The notes beneath the pieces were generated by a model. The model saw nothing but the letters and a program-made list of their open reading frames with translations, did not search any database and had not been told where the DNA came from. From assembly GCA_024235735.1 (NCBI GenBank), contig JACKLU010000035.1, positions 1 through 5,421 on the forward strand: DNA of 5,421 nucleotides, read 5' to 3'. Position numbers and translations under genes: made by a program. This document shows positions 1 to 5,421 of this stretch, one piece after another. The DNA is from Burkholderiales bacterium (GTDB lineage Bacteria > Pseudomonadota > Gammaproteobacteria > Burkholderiales > Nitrosomonadaceae). Within the stretch, counting starts at the first letter, position 1. Each line of letters opens with the position of its first letter.

Positions 1-79
1 ACCGTGCAAAGGTTTCGAACAGCCAAACGATTGTTTGATCGCGTGCATAAAAAGACAATAATTTTATAGGATATCAATC

Positions 80-1450
80 ATGTTAGATCCAATTGTTTCC
101 GTGCAGGTACAAACACAAGCGCCTCAATCCCTAAAAGGCAATGATGGGCCAGGCAATGTCAACAAGTCTGAATCGGAAGGGTTTGATAATATTCTGGCGC
201 GTGAAGTTGCTGAAAAGGCGTCTGCTCCAACGGAGAGTCCTGCCAAAAAAGCAACTCCGGATACGAACAGTAAGCAAACAGAATCCGTGTCTGACCCATC
301 GGTAGAGCAACCGGATGATGCCGGTAAGGCCCGCATGACTCAGTTGACTGGTGTGGCAACAAACGCCACAGACAGTGCGATGAGTGCGGACAGCATGAAT
401 CATGCAACATCTGAATCAGCGGTGAATCAGATTCAGTTTTCCCAGGCGCTGATGCTGGAGGATAGCATTGGTACTGAAGTTATACCGCCTGCTCCGCCTA
501 TTGTATCCACGGGAAATTTCACGCCGCCTAAAATTCAATCCGGCCTGATCGATAGCATCGCGGATGCGATGCCGGATCTCGGCTCGGTTACTGCTACCAT
601 TACGCAGCCTGTCCATCCCGGTACGCAGAAAGACTTTATACAGAATTTTGCAGGGAGTGGCCCTAGTGATTTGAGACCTATAGCGCGCGCTGTAAACTTT
701 GTCGACGATGCAGCATTACCGGCGTTTTCTTCCGGTTTTCAGAAGCACTTATTCACGCGTGCAGGAGAGGTAAATCTATCGCTGCAGGCAGGTGTTGACA
801 TGCCACAGACTTACGATTTGTTAAGTTTGAATGATGTAACACAAGCAGTAGAAGCAGTAGAAGCCAGCCCTTTGTTGCAGACAGGTGTTGACATGCCAGA
901 ATTTCACAGTCAGTCCGCGCCTGGCGGTCTGACGCAAGCAACATCAAGCGCCGCGCTGCAAACAACTACAACAGCTGCAACAGCTGCGCCTTTTTATGTC
1001 AATCTGGACATGCAAATGGATCAACCCAAGTGGGGTAACGAGTTTTCACAAAAAATAGTCTGGCTTGCGCATCAGCAGCATCAGGTTGCCGAGCTGCGTT
1101 TGAATCCCGCGCATCTTGGTCCTGTTGAAATCATGTTAAGTCTTTCCGGAGACAACGGCGCTCAGGCATCGGCGCAATTTGTATCTCCCCATTTGGCAGT
1201 ACGCGAGGCCATAGAAGCGGCGCTGCCGCGATTGCGCGAAATGATGGCGGAGAATGGTATCCAGCTTGGTGATGTCATGGTGGGCGCCGAATCATTTCAA
1301 CGCCAGGAGCAAGGTGAGCGACAGGGGCATCAACACGCGAAAAATATAAATGGCGTGAATGGTTTTAATACACAGGATGAATTAAATCCAGGGCTGGAGC
1401 GGCAGCTGACACTGAACAGGCATAGCGGGATTGTCAATACTTTTGCCTGA
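80..1450 (+). CDS. fliK: Flagellar hook-length control protein FliK
   Basis: FliK is secreted through the flagellar export apparatus, acts as the ruler for hook length, and signals through FlhB to switch export from hook to filament subunits (family knowledge). The protein has 456 residues, within the usual range. Residues 1 to about 300 are a low-complexity, Ser/Thr/Ala/Gln/Pro-rich region with no recognisable fold, typical of the variable FliK ruler. Residues about 305-415 match the conserved C-terminal Flg_hook domain, with the hallmark LRLNPAHLGPVEI at 339-351 followed by the amphipathic stretch containing REAIEAALPRLREMM. A Gln/Arg/Asn-rich tail follows, as is common. The ATG start is supported by AGGA at 68-71, eight bases upstream. 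The central region carries an internal duplication around residues 237-273. No flagellar gene follows it here; the next genes run on the opposite strand. Function is confident from the C-terminal domain. Confidence 0.93.
   Translation: MLDPIVSVQVQTQAPQSLKGNDGPGNVNKSESEGFDNILAREVAEKASAPTESPAKKATPDTNSKQTESVSDPSVEQPDDAGKARMTQLTGVATNATDSAMSADSMNHATSESAVNQIQFSQALMLEDSIGTEVIPPAPPIVSTGNFTPPKIQSGLIDSIADAMPDLGSVTATITQPVHPGTQKDFIQNFAGSGPSDLRPIARAVNFVDDAALPAFSSGFQKHLFTRAGEVNLSLQAGVDMPQTYDLLSLNDVTQAVEAVEASPLLQTGVDMPEFHSQSAPGGLTQATSSAALQTTTTAATAAPFYVNLDMQMDQPKWGNEFSQKIVWLAHQQHQVAELRLNPAHLGPVEIMLSLSGDNGAQASAQFVSPHLAVREAIEAALPRLREMMAENGIQLGDVMVGAESFQRQEQGERQGHQHAKNINGVNGFNTQDELNPGLERQLTLNRHSGIVNTFA
783..898 (+). 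repeat. Diverged 31-codon tandem duplication inside fliK
   Basis: Bases 783-805 and 876-898 match at 22 of 23 positions, 93 bases (31 codons) apart. Both encode LQ(A/T)GVDMP. Ten residues after each VDMP comes (V/L)TQA at the same spacing, which suggests a tandem duplication whose middle has diverged rather than two chance short matches. Inside the first unit is a further 9-base tandem repeat (AAGCAGTAG twice, 843-860) encoding AVEAVEA. It lies in the variable ruler region of FliK, where length changes could alter hook length (inference). Confidence 0.8.
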
Positions 1451-1531
1451 ACCTGAAAACCTTGGTTGACACCGTTATCCGGGATGCCTTGAACTTGCGT
1501 CAGCGCGGTGGATGGCAGTCTGAGGGTGGCC
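1451..1531. other. Convergent gap between fliK and the sensor kinase
   Basis: This 81-base stretch separates the stop codons of two convergent genes. I looked for a stem followed by a T run on either strand. Only a 5-bp stem (TGAGG/CCTCA, 1521-1534) overlapping the kinase stop codon is visible, with no T tract. No intrinsic terminator can be supported, so the two transcripts may overlap or end by another mechanism. Confidence 0.5.
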
Positions 1532-2833
1532 TCATATTCCTTCCGGATGCCGCTGCGATGAGAAGGTGATGTGAAAAGTCGTGCCACGCCCGACCTGGCT
1601 TTCGACGTTGATTTTCCAGCCGTAGTGGTTGCAGATGCGTTTGACAATCGGCAAGCCGATGCCAAGCCCTTCCACGCGTGTAGTGCCACGAAAGAAACGT
1701 TCAAACAGCAAAGGCAGGAAAGCCGGCTCTATACCCATTCCGGTATCGGTCACGGATAGATGACCGTTGCTGTAATCTACCCGGATCGATCCTTCGTCAG
1801 TATATTGAATGGCATTGCGCAGCAGATTGGTCAGCGCGGTATGCAGCGCCTGACGGTTCAACGGAATAATAATGTCCGGACTGACGTTGACAATGAATTT
1901 CAGTTTCTTGCGATGAATTTCGGGATAGAGCGGCTCGGCGGCGTCACTGATGCATTCTGCGATGGCCACGGGTTCCATTACGCCCAGCGCCTGTTCGCGC
2001 GCCAGAAACAGCAGCGCCTGCAACTGTTCACCCATGCGGGTTGTGGCTGATTCTATCCGTTTGATACGCAAGCGCACTTTATCGGAGAGACCCGGTTCCG
2101 CATCCAGTAACTCACAGCTGGTCAGGATGGTAGTGATCGGTGTTCTCAATTCATGACTGATATTGGCGGTGAATTCCTGTTCTCTTTGCAGCATCCGGCG
2201 TATCCGGTTCTGGTAACCATCCAGTGCTGACGCCAGTTGAGCGACTTCTTCGTCCATATCGGATTTCATCAGCGGCGCGCCCTGCACATCGCCTGGAGCG
2301 AGCAGCCTGACTCTTTCGGCAAGATCGGTGACCTGTTTGACGAGCATGCCGGCCAGCATATAACCCACAACAAATGCGATGGCCGTGACGGCAATCCAGG
2401 ATAACAGAATGAGCAAGCGTAATTCGCTGAGCCGCTGCGTGTGTAAAGTAATGCGGTAAGCCACAATAAACTTGATGTTATCAATGGATTTTACGAGAAC
2501 ATAAATGTTTTCGTAATCGTAGTAGATTCTGTGATAACCGTTATTCAAGCCGCGGTAGTAGGACGGGATCTGCAATTCATCATCGACATGCCGAACGACA
2601 TAGCTTTTGAGATGCGAACCGATCTGGGAATAAAAATCGGAATGCTTGCGATAGCGATGCACAAGATGATCCATTTCGACTTCGATCACCTGTCTGATAT
2701 GTGCTTCTTCAATATTGTCAGAGACAAGGTATAAAATGATACATAATGCGCCGACGATGACAATGCAGAAATTTGCCAGTGCGTTGGCAACACGCAGGCG
2801 CAGGCCGTGCTTAATCCTGATGCGGCTTATCAC
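1532..2833 (-). CDS. Membrane sensor histidine kinase of a two-component system
   Basis: This 433-residue inner-membrane kinase autophosphorylates on histidine and passes phosphate to the response regulator encoded just upstream. Visible order: transmembrane segment 1 at about 19-37; a periplasmic sensor region of about 100 residues (40-137), rich in Tyr and His and not recognised as a named sensor domain; transmembrane segment 2 at about 139-162; and a HAMP-like linker at about 163-215 lacking the usual N-terminal proline. The H-box is SHELRTP with phosphoacceptor His227. The HATPase domain has an N-box with N336/N340, G1 DTGMG at 363-367, an F-box LFERFFR at 376-382 and G2 GLGIGL at 389-394. 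All catalytic motifs are intact. The GTG start lies inside the regulator gene, giving a 23-base overlap; no Shine-Dalgarno is visible, so translational coupling is likely. The architecture resembles QseC/PmrB/ColS-type kinases, but I cannot assign one of those names. Confidence 0.93.
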   Translation of the reverse strand: MISRIRIKHGLRLRVANALANFCIVIVGALCIILYLVSDNIEEAHIRQVIEVEMDHLVHRYRKHSDFYSQIGSHLKSYVVRHVDDELQIPSYYRGLNNGYHRIYYDYENIYVLVKSIDNIKFIVAYRITLHTQRLSELRLLILLSWIAVTAIAFVVGYMLAGMLVKQVTDLAERVRLLAPGDVQGAPLMKSDMDEEVAQLASALDGYQNRIRRMLQREQEFTANISHELRTPITTILTSCELLDAEPGLSDKVRLRIKRIESATTRMGEQLQALLFLAREQALGVMEPVAIAECISDAAEPLYPEIHRKKLKFIVNVSPDIIIPLNRQALHTALTNLLRNAIQYTDEGSIRVDYSNGHLSVTDTGMGIEPAFLPLLFERFFRGTTRVEGLGIGLPIVKRICNHYGWKINVESQVGRGTTFHITFSSQRHPEGI

Positions 2834-3506
2834 AGGAAGTTGTCAGGCAATAGCCAATGCCGTGAACAGTTTCAATGGGGTCATAGCCGCCGACACGCGT
2901 CAAGGCGCGCCGTAGAACATGCATGTGGCTGCGCAGCGTATCGCTGGTTTCCTGTGTATTTTCCCAAGCTTCCGATTCGAGTTCCTTGCGGCTGAACACG
3001 CGTCCCGGTTCGCTCATCATCAAAGCCAGCAACCGGACACATTTGGGGGGTAATTTGACATCCTTGTTTTCAAAACGGATCGAAAAAGTCTTGGGATCGT
3101 AGAATAGATTACCGACTTCCAGCGTACGGTTCGCGACACGCCCGGAATGGCGCTTGTGCAATGCGCTTAAACGGGCTTCAACTTCCTTGAGCGCAAAGGG
3201 TTTGACCAGATAGTCATCTGCGCCGTGCTCAAAACCGGTCAGCTTGTCTTCCAGCGTGTCTCTTGCAGTCAGCATCAGAATCGGCGTGTCTATTCTCAAT
3301 TCATTTCTGAGTTTATGGCACAGGGCCAGTCCACTCATGCCGGGCAAGCCCAAGTCAAGCAAAATAGCGTCAAACTGCTGCGTGGCGGCGAGATGAAGTC
3401 CTACAGCACCGTCGGCCGCAGCATCCACGCTGTGTCCATGTGATTCGAAAAAATCATAAAGATTGGCGGCGATCGCCATATCATCTTCGATGATCAAAAT
3501 ATGCAC
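2811..3506 (-). CDS. OmpR/PhoB-class response regulator
   Basis: This 231-residue cytoplasmic transcription regulator is the partner of the overlapping kinase. The receiver domain (residues 1 to about 115) has the acidic pair D8/D9, phosphoacceptor D51 in LLDLGLPGMSG, T80 in MLTAR and K102 in VKPF, so it should be phosphorylatable. The C-terminal winged-helix Trans_reg_C domain (about 125-225) shows the typical LPPKCVRLLALMM, RVFSRKELESEAW, a recognition-helix region with LRSHMHVLRRAL, and a final wing hairpin ending VHGIGYCL. The start is GTG (3504-3506), chosen because AAGG lies seven bases upstream and the receiver begins at once with MHILIIEDD. hemE ends 55 bases upstream on the same strand. 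A direct-repeat box in that gap may be its own binding site. The regulon is unknown; relatives include PhoP-, QseB- and ColR-type regulators, which I cannot tell apart here. Confidence 0.95.
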   Translation of the reverse strand: MHILIIEDDMAIAANLYDFFESHGHSVDAAADGAVGLHLAATQQFDAILLDLGLPGMSGLALCHKLRNELRIDTPILMLTARDTLEDKLTGFEHGADDYLVKPFALKEVEARLSALHKRHSGRVANRTLEVGNLFYDPKTFSIRFENKDVKLPPKCVRLLALMMSEPGRVFSRKELESEAWENTQETSDTLRSHMHVLRRALTRVGGYDPIETVHGIGYCLTTSCDKPHQD

Positions 3507-3513
3507 GTTGTTA

Positions 3514-3517
3514 CCTT
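3514..3517 (-). promoter_or_regulatory. Ribosome binding site for the response regulator (decides a GTG start)
   Basis: The minus strand reads AAAAAGG, then seven bases, then GTG at 3506. The AAGG core with this spacing supports the GTG start, and there is no ATG at a suitable distance that would preserve the receiver N-terminus. Confidence 0.65.
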
Positions 3518-3520
3518 TTT

Positions 3521-3537
3521 ATAGCCCCTCGATAGCC
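3521..3537 (-). promoter_or_regulatory. Candidate OmpR-family regulator box (GGCTAT-N5-GGCTAT)
   Basis: Read on the minus strand, GGCTAT occurs twice with exactly five bases between copies, an 11-base period that puts both half-sites on one face of the helix. This hexamer-N5-hexamer layout is how PhoP and PmrA boxes are built (established for that family). It lies 14 bases upstream of the regulator's GTG, overlapping a TATAAA stretch. The close position fits negative feedback better than classical activation, but this is inference. No confident -35/-10 pair is visible. Confidence 0.35.
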
Positions 3538-3561
3538 TGTATATTACTGGGGCCTGAGGGC

Positions 3562-4623
3562 TTAATGAAATTTCCGGCTCAGTGTGTGAACCGCCTCAAC
3601 CAGTGCGGCGGCATTTTCCGGGGGTGTGAACTGGGATATGCCATGCCCCAGGTTAAACACATGGCCGGAGCCATGACCGTAGCTCGACAGTATTTTTTCC
3701 GTTTCCTTCGCGATCACTTCCGGTGGCGCAAAAAGTATGGAAGGATCGAGGTTGCCCTGCAATGCCACCTTGTCGCCGACGCGGCGGCGCGCATCGCCGA
3801 TATCGATCGTCCAGTCCAGACCCACTGCATCGCAGCCGATGTCGGCAATCGCTTCCAGCCATAAACCGCCGCCTTTGGTAAATACGATACAGGGTATACG
3901 CGTATTATCCTTTTCCCGCGTGATGCCGGTAATGATTTGCCGCATGTAGCGCAGAGAGAATTCCTGATAAGCCGAATGCGACAACGCGCCGCCCCAAGTG
4001 TCAAAAATCATGACGGCCTGAGCACCCGATGCGATTTGCGCATTCAGGTAAGCCGTGACGGCCTGGGCATTTTTATCCAGTATTTGGTGCAGCAGGTCAG
4101 GACGGCTGTAGAGCATCGTCTTGATATCGCGGAAATCGGTGCCGCCGCGTCCTTCCACCATATAACAGGCGAGCGTGAACGGGCTGCCGGAAAAACCGAT
4201 CAGCGGCACGCGGTTATCCAGCGCCTTGCGGATTTCAGTCACGGCATCCATCACATAGCGCAACTCGGTATCCGGATCAGGCACCCTGAGCGCATGAATC
4301 GCTTTTTCGTCCTTCAATGGCTTGTCGAATACCGGCCCTTCGCCCTGTGCGAAACGCAGTCCAAGGCCCATGGCATCGGGAATCGTCAGGATATCGGAAA
4401 ACAAAATCGCCGCATCCAGCGGAAAGCGGTCGAGCGGCTGCAAGGTTACTTCGGTAGCCAGCGCCGGGGTTTTACACAAGGTCAGAAAATCACCGGCGCG
4501 TGCGCGGGTTGCGTTGTATTCGGTCAAATAGCGCCCTGCCTGGCGCATCATCCATACGGGGGTATATTCAACGGGCTGTTTCAGCAAGGCCCGCAAAAAA
4601 GTATCATTCTTAAGTGTTGTCAT
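3562..4623 (-). CDS. hemE: Uroporphyrinogen III decarboxylase
   Basis: HemE is a cytoplasmic enzyme that removes carbon dioxide from the four acetate side chains of uroporphyrinogen III to give coproporphyrinogen III, in heme synthesis. Its 353 residues match the normal family length of about 350, so it looks full length. Signatures: N-terminal PVWMMRQAGRYL (22-33) with substrate-carboxylate-binding R27 and R31; LFSDIL with the key aspartate D77; GFSGSPFTLACYMVEGRG (143-160) with active-site Tyr154; the FDTWGG segment at 207-212; and NLGHGI (324-329) with His327. One small departure is Thr34, where most relatives have Pro after GRYL. The ATG start gives the usual LKNDTFLRALL N-terminus; the Shine-Dalgarno upstream is weak. 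It is the first gene of the leftward cluster and may be co-transcribed with the regulator and kinase. Confidence 0.97.
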   Translation of the reverse strand: MTTLKNDTFLRALLKQPVEYTPVWMMRQAGRYLTEYNATRARAGDFLTLCKTPALATEVTLQPLDRFPLDAAILFSDILTIPDAMGLGLRFAQGEGPVFDKPLKDEKAIHALRVPDPDTELRYVMDAVTEIRKALDNRVPLIGFSGSPFTLACYMVEGRGGTDFRDIKTMLYSRPDLLHQILDKNAQAVTAYLNAQIASGAQAVMIFDTWGGALSHSAYQEFSLRYMRQIITGITREKDNTRIPCIVFTKGGGLWLEAIADIGCDAVGLDWTIDIGDARRRVGDKVALQGNLDPSILFAPPEVIAKETEKILSSYGHGSGHVFNLGHGISQFTPPENAAALVEAVHTLSRKFH

Positions 4624-4653
4624 CAGGTATTGGTCATTGGTATTGATTGTTAG

Positions 4654-4674
4654 CGTCCTGTCGTTGTTAGGACG
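4654..4674. repeat. Short inverted repeat in the hemE leader
   Basis: CGTCCT at 4654-4659 and AGGACG at 4669-4674 form a perfect 6-bp stem with a 9-base loop, about 30 bases upstream of the hemE ATG. It could fold in the hemE mRNA leader or serve as an operator, but it lacks a T run and is short enough to be chance. Confidence 0.3.
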
Positions 4675-5097
4675 AGTGGCCGGGTCAAAAAGGCGTCATA
4701 GCCGGGCGCGGCGCAAGGCCGTTATATTACCAGCGAATGGTCACGCCGTATATTGGCAATTTTGCAACCGGCTGCAGGTGATTGATCTGGTGTGGACATT
4801 ACCACCCGGTGATGCGGATTTCAGTACACGGTGGCGTTTGATCAAAAGCACATTTTCGCGGGTGCTACCCAAAACCGAATACCGTTCCGAGACCTTTGCG
4901 CGGCATATGGCAGCGGCGTTATTGGGACATTGGATACGTGATGATCGTGATTACCGGTATCATGTGGATTACGTGCATGTCAATCCGTTAAAGCATGGTT
5001 ATGTCAGGCGTGCAGCAGATTGGCCGTATTCCACATTGCATCGTTATGTCGCCAAAGGCATTTATTCCATGGGTTGGTGTGGTGATGCTGATGCGAC

Positions 5098-5125
5098 GGT
5101 GGATGGCGCTTCGTTTATCCACCCT
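5098..5125. repeat. REP-like palindrome at the 3' end of the RAYT relic
   Basis: GGTGGAT (5098-5104) and ATCCACC (5117-5123) form a perfect 7-bp stem, extendable by two G-T pairs, around a CGCTTCG-containing loop. Read on the minus strand it begins AGGGTGGATAAACGAAG, a style of dispersed intergenic repeat I recall from several betaproteobacteria, though I could not verify this here. Its position just after the last conserved RAYT residues (GWCGDADA) is where RAYT-flanking REPs normally sit. The open frame reads straight through it, translating it as VDGASFIHPAL. Confidence 0.7.
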
Positions 5126-5127
5126 GC

Positions 5128-5164
5128 CTTGCTAATCGGTATTCCGTGGGTTCACATTAGCAGG
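5128..5164. repeat. Second inverted repeat beside the REP
   Basis: TGCTAAT (5130-5136) and ATTAGCA (5156-5162) form a perfect 7-bp stem, extendable to 9 pairs with one G-T wobble (5129/5163) and C-G (5128/5164), with a 19-base loop. It lies five bases from the preceding palindrome. It may be the second half of a paired REP unit, but the stem sequence differs from the first, and there is no T run to make it a terminator. Confidence 0.4.
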
Positions 5165-5290
5165 TACAAATCGCTGAATTCTATCCAGTGTATCCTGCAA
5201 GGAATTCCGGACGATAGCCATATTACGCGAAGGTAATCAGGCATGCGTGGTACACGGTACCCAGTTCCTGACGCTGAGTTTCGAGTTGTT

Positions 5291-5311
5291 CAAGACGTTG
5301 TTCACGTCTTG
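5291..5311. repeat. Hairpin over the toxin stop codon
   Basis: CAAGACGT (5291-5298) and ACGTCTTG (5304-5311) form a perfect 8-bp stem with a 5-base loop (TGTTC). It spans the toxin stop codon. On the minus strand it is not followed by a T run, so it does not look like an intrinsic terminator; it might stabilise the 3' end of the message or be a small mobile-repeat remnant. Confidence 0.5.
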
Positions 5312-5421
5312 CCTGTTTCACCGAGTAACGCCTTTACATCGCGGCTTTGGTGTATGACACGGGAAATAACGATAAAGTCTTTTTCCTGCCTGTAAAAAAT
5401 AACGTGGCTGACATATTCAAA
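5302..5421 (-). CDS. ParE/RelE-superfamily toxin, C-terminal part (runs off the window edge)
   Basis: Only the last 39 codons and a TGA stop (5304-5302) are inside the window; the start lies beyond base 5421. The reading is FEYVSHVIFYRQ, then EKDFIVISRVIHQSRDV, then KALLGETGKT. This matches the ParE C-terminal signature of SHVIFYR, a short charged turn, an I-V-I-x-RV-(L/I)-H strand, and a final (R/S)xD before the end. In known members the toxin is a small ribosome-independent protein, often a gyrase inhibitor, neutralised by an antitoxin encoded immediately upstream, here outside the window. The tail runs several residues past the usual end. Family membership is fairly secure; target and activity cannot be judged from this fragment. 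Confidence 0.78.
   Translation of the reverse strand, partial: FEYVSHVIFYRQEKDFIVISRVIHQSRDVKALLGETGKT

Larger units (their letters stand above)
4637..5236 (+). pseudogene. Decayed REP-associated tyrosine transposase (RAYT, Y1 family)
   Basis: An open frame spans these bases, but only about 4787-5084 resembles a RAYT, the single-domain Y1/HUH-type transposases linked to REP palindromes. Family landmarks: LVWTLPPGDADFSTRW (51-66), then WRLIKSTFSRVLP, then VDYVHVNPLKHGYV holding the catalytic tyrosine Y112, and RAADWPYSTLHRYV. Defects: the His-x-His metal motif normally just before the VWTLP block is absent (this frame reads RLQVIDLVW). The conserved GIWQRRYW block is present only in another frame (4902-4925). 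A one-base loss near 4926-4927 restores the main frame at HWIRDD, and an earlier deletion near 4895-4901 must have shifted it. The first 45 or so residues do not look like a RAYT N-terminus, and the last 45 are read through a REP-like palindrome. The frame starts 13 bases from the hemE start and points away from it. The product is very unlikely to be active. Confidence 0.82.

Noticed and set aside
31..59. Possible sigma-70 promoter for fliK (TTGTTT, 17 bases, GACAAT)
   Set aside because: Only weak matches to both hexamers, and no flagellar sigma-28 or sigma-54 signature is visible. fliK is usually read from an upstream flagellar operon, so I would not annotate it.
1..79. Open frames running in from the left edge (plus strand to a TAG at 67-69; minus strand from an ATG at 47)
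   Set aside because: Each is about 20 residues or fewer within the window, with no motif and no ribosome binding site, so neither can be called a gene end or start. A 5-bp stem CAAAC/GTTTG (24-37) is too short to interpret.
1506..1516. CGGTGGATGGC, identical to 11 bases at the REP palindrome (5097-5107)
   Set aside because: The other half of the palindrome is missing here, and a few 11-base matches are expected by chance in a window this size.
1330..1704. A 124-codon minus-strand frame across the fliK end and the kinase C-terminus
   Set aside because: It overlaps the kinase in another frame and the fliK tail on the other strand; its composition is unlike a conserved protein.
3521..3561. Possible terminator between hemE and the regulator (AGCCC/GGGCT with long loop)
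   Set aside because: The stem is only about five pairs with a long loop and is not followed by a T run in the direction of transcription.
3463..3864. A 133-codon plus-strand frame spanning the regulator start and the hemE end
   Set aside because: It runs antisense through two well-identified genes and shows no motif or plausible start context.
3937..4653. A 238-codon open frame on the plus strand, antisense to hemE
   Set aside because: It lies wholly opposite the strongly conserved hemE coding sequence, has no recognisable domain, and its residues are what one expects from the reverse strand of that gene.
4724..4731. Extended -10-like TGGTAATAT on the minus strand, upstream of hemE
   Set aside because: The -10 match is four of six and no acceptable -35 lies 16-18 bases upstream; too weak to call the hemE promoter.

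Overview
The window looks like chromosomal DNA of a Gram-negative proteobacterium of moderate G+C content. A betaproteobacterium of the Nitrosomonas type is my best guess. This rests on the flagellar fliK, the proteobacterial-style HemE, the OmpR-class two-component pair and the kind of REP-associated transposase relic at the right end. The species assignment is inference from recognition only.

Layout, left to right. fliK (flagellar hook-length control) runs on the plus strand at 80-1450. It converges, across an 81-base gap with no recognisable intrinsic terminator, on a leftward cluster on the minus strand. In transcription order that cluster is hemE (4623-3562, uroporphyrinogen III decarboxylase), an OmpR/PhoB-class response regulator (3506-2811) and its membrane sensor histidine kinase (2833-1532). 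Regulator and kinase overlap by 23 bases and both start with GTG, so they form one translationally coupled unit. hemE lies only 55 bases upstream of them and could share a transcript. That 55-base gap also holds a hexamer-N5-hexamer direct repeat of the type OmpR-family regulators bind, suggesting possible autoregulation.

The right-hand 800 bases are accessory DNA. A 600-base open frame at 4637-5236 looks like a gene but is better read as a decayed REP-associated tyrosine transposase (RAYT). The HUH histidine motif is gone. Two compensating frameshifts hide the conserved block that normally reads GIWQRRYW. The frame then runs out through a REP-like palindrome at 5098-5125. Beyond it, on the minus strand and entering from outside the window, is the C-terminal part of a ParE/RelE-superfamily toxin (5421-5302) whose antitoxin would lie outside the window.

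How the genes relate: FliK acts in flagellar assembly, HemE in tetrapyrrole synthesis, and the two-component pair senses an unknown envelope signal. Nothing in the sequence ties the three jobs together beyond adjacency. I see no RNA genes, CRISPR array or complete insertion sequence, and no convincing evidence for an undescribed multi-gene system. The most informative details are the RAYT decay pattern with its REP hairpin, the putative regulator box, and an internal duplication in fliK.
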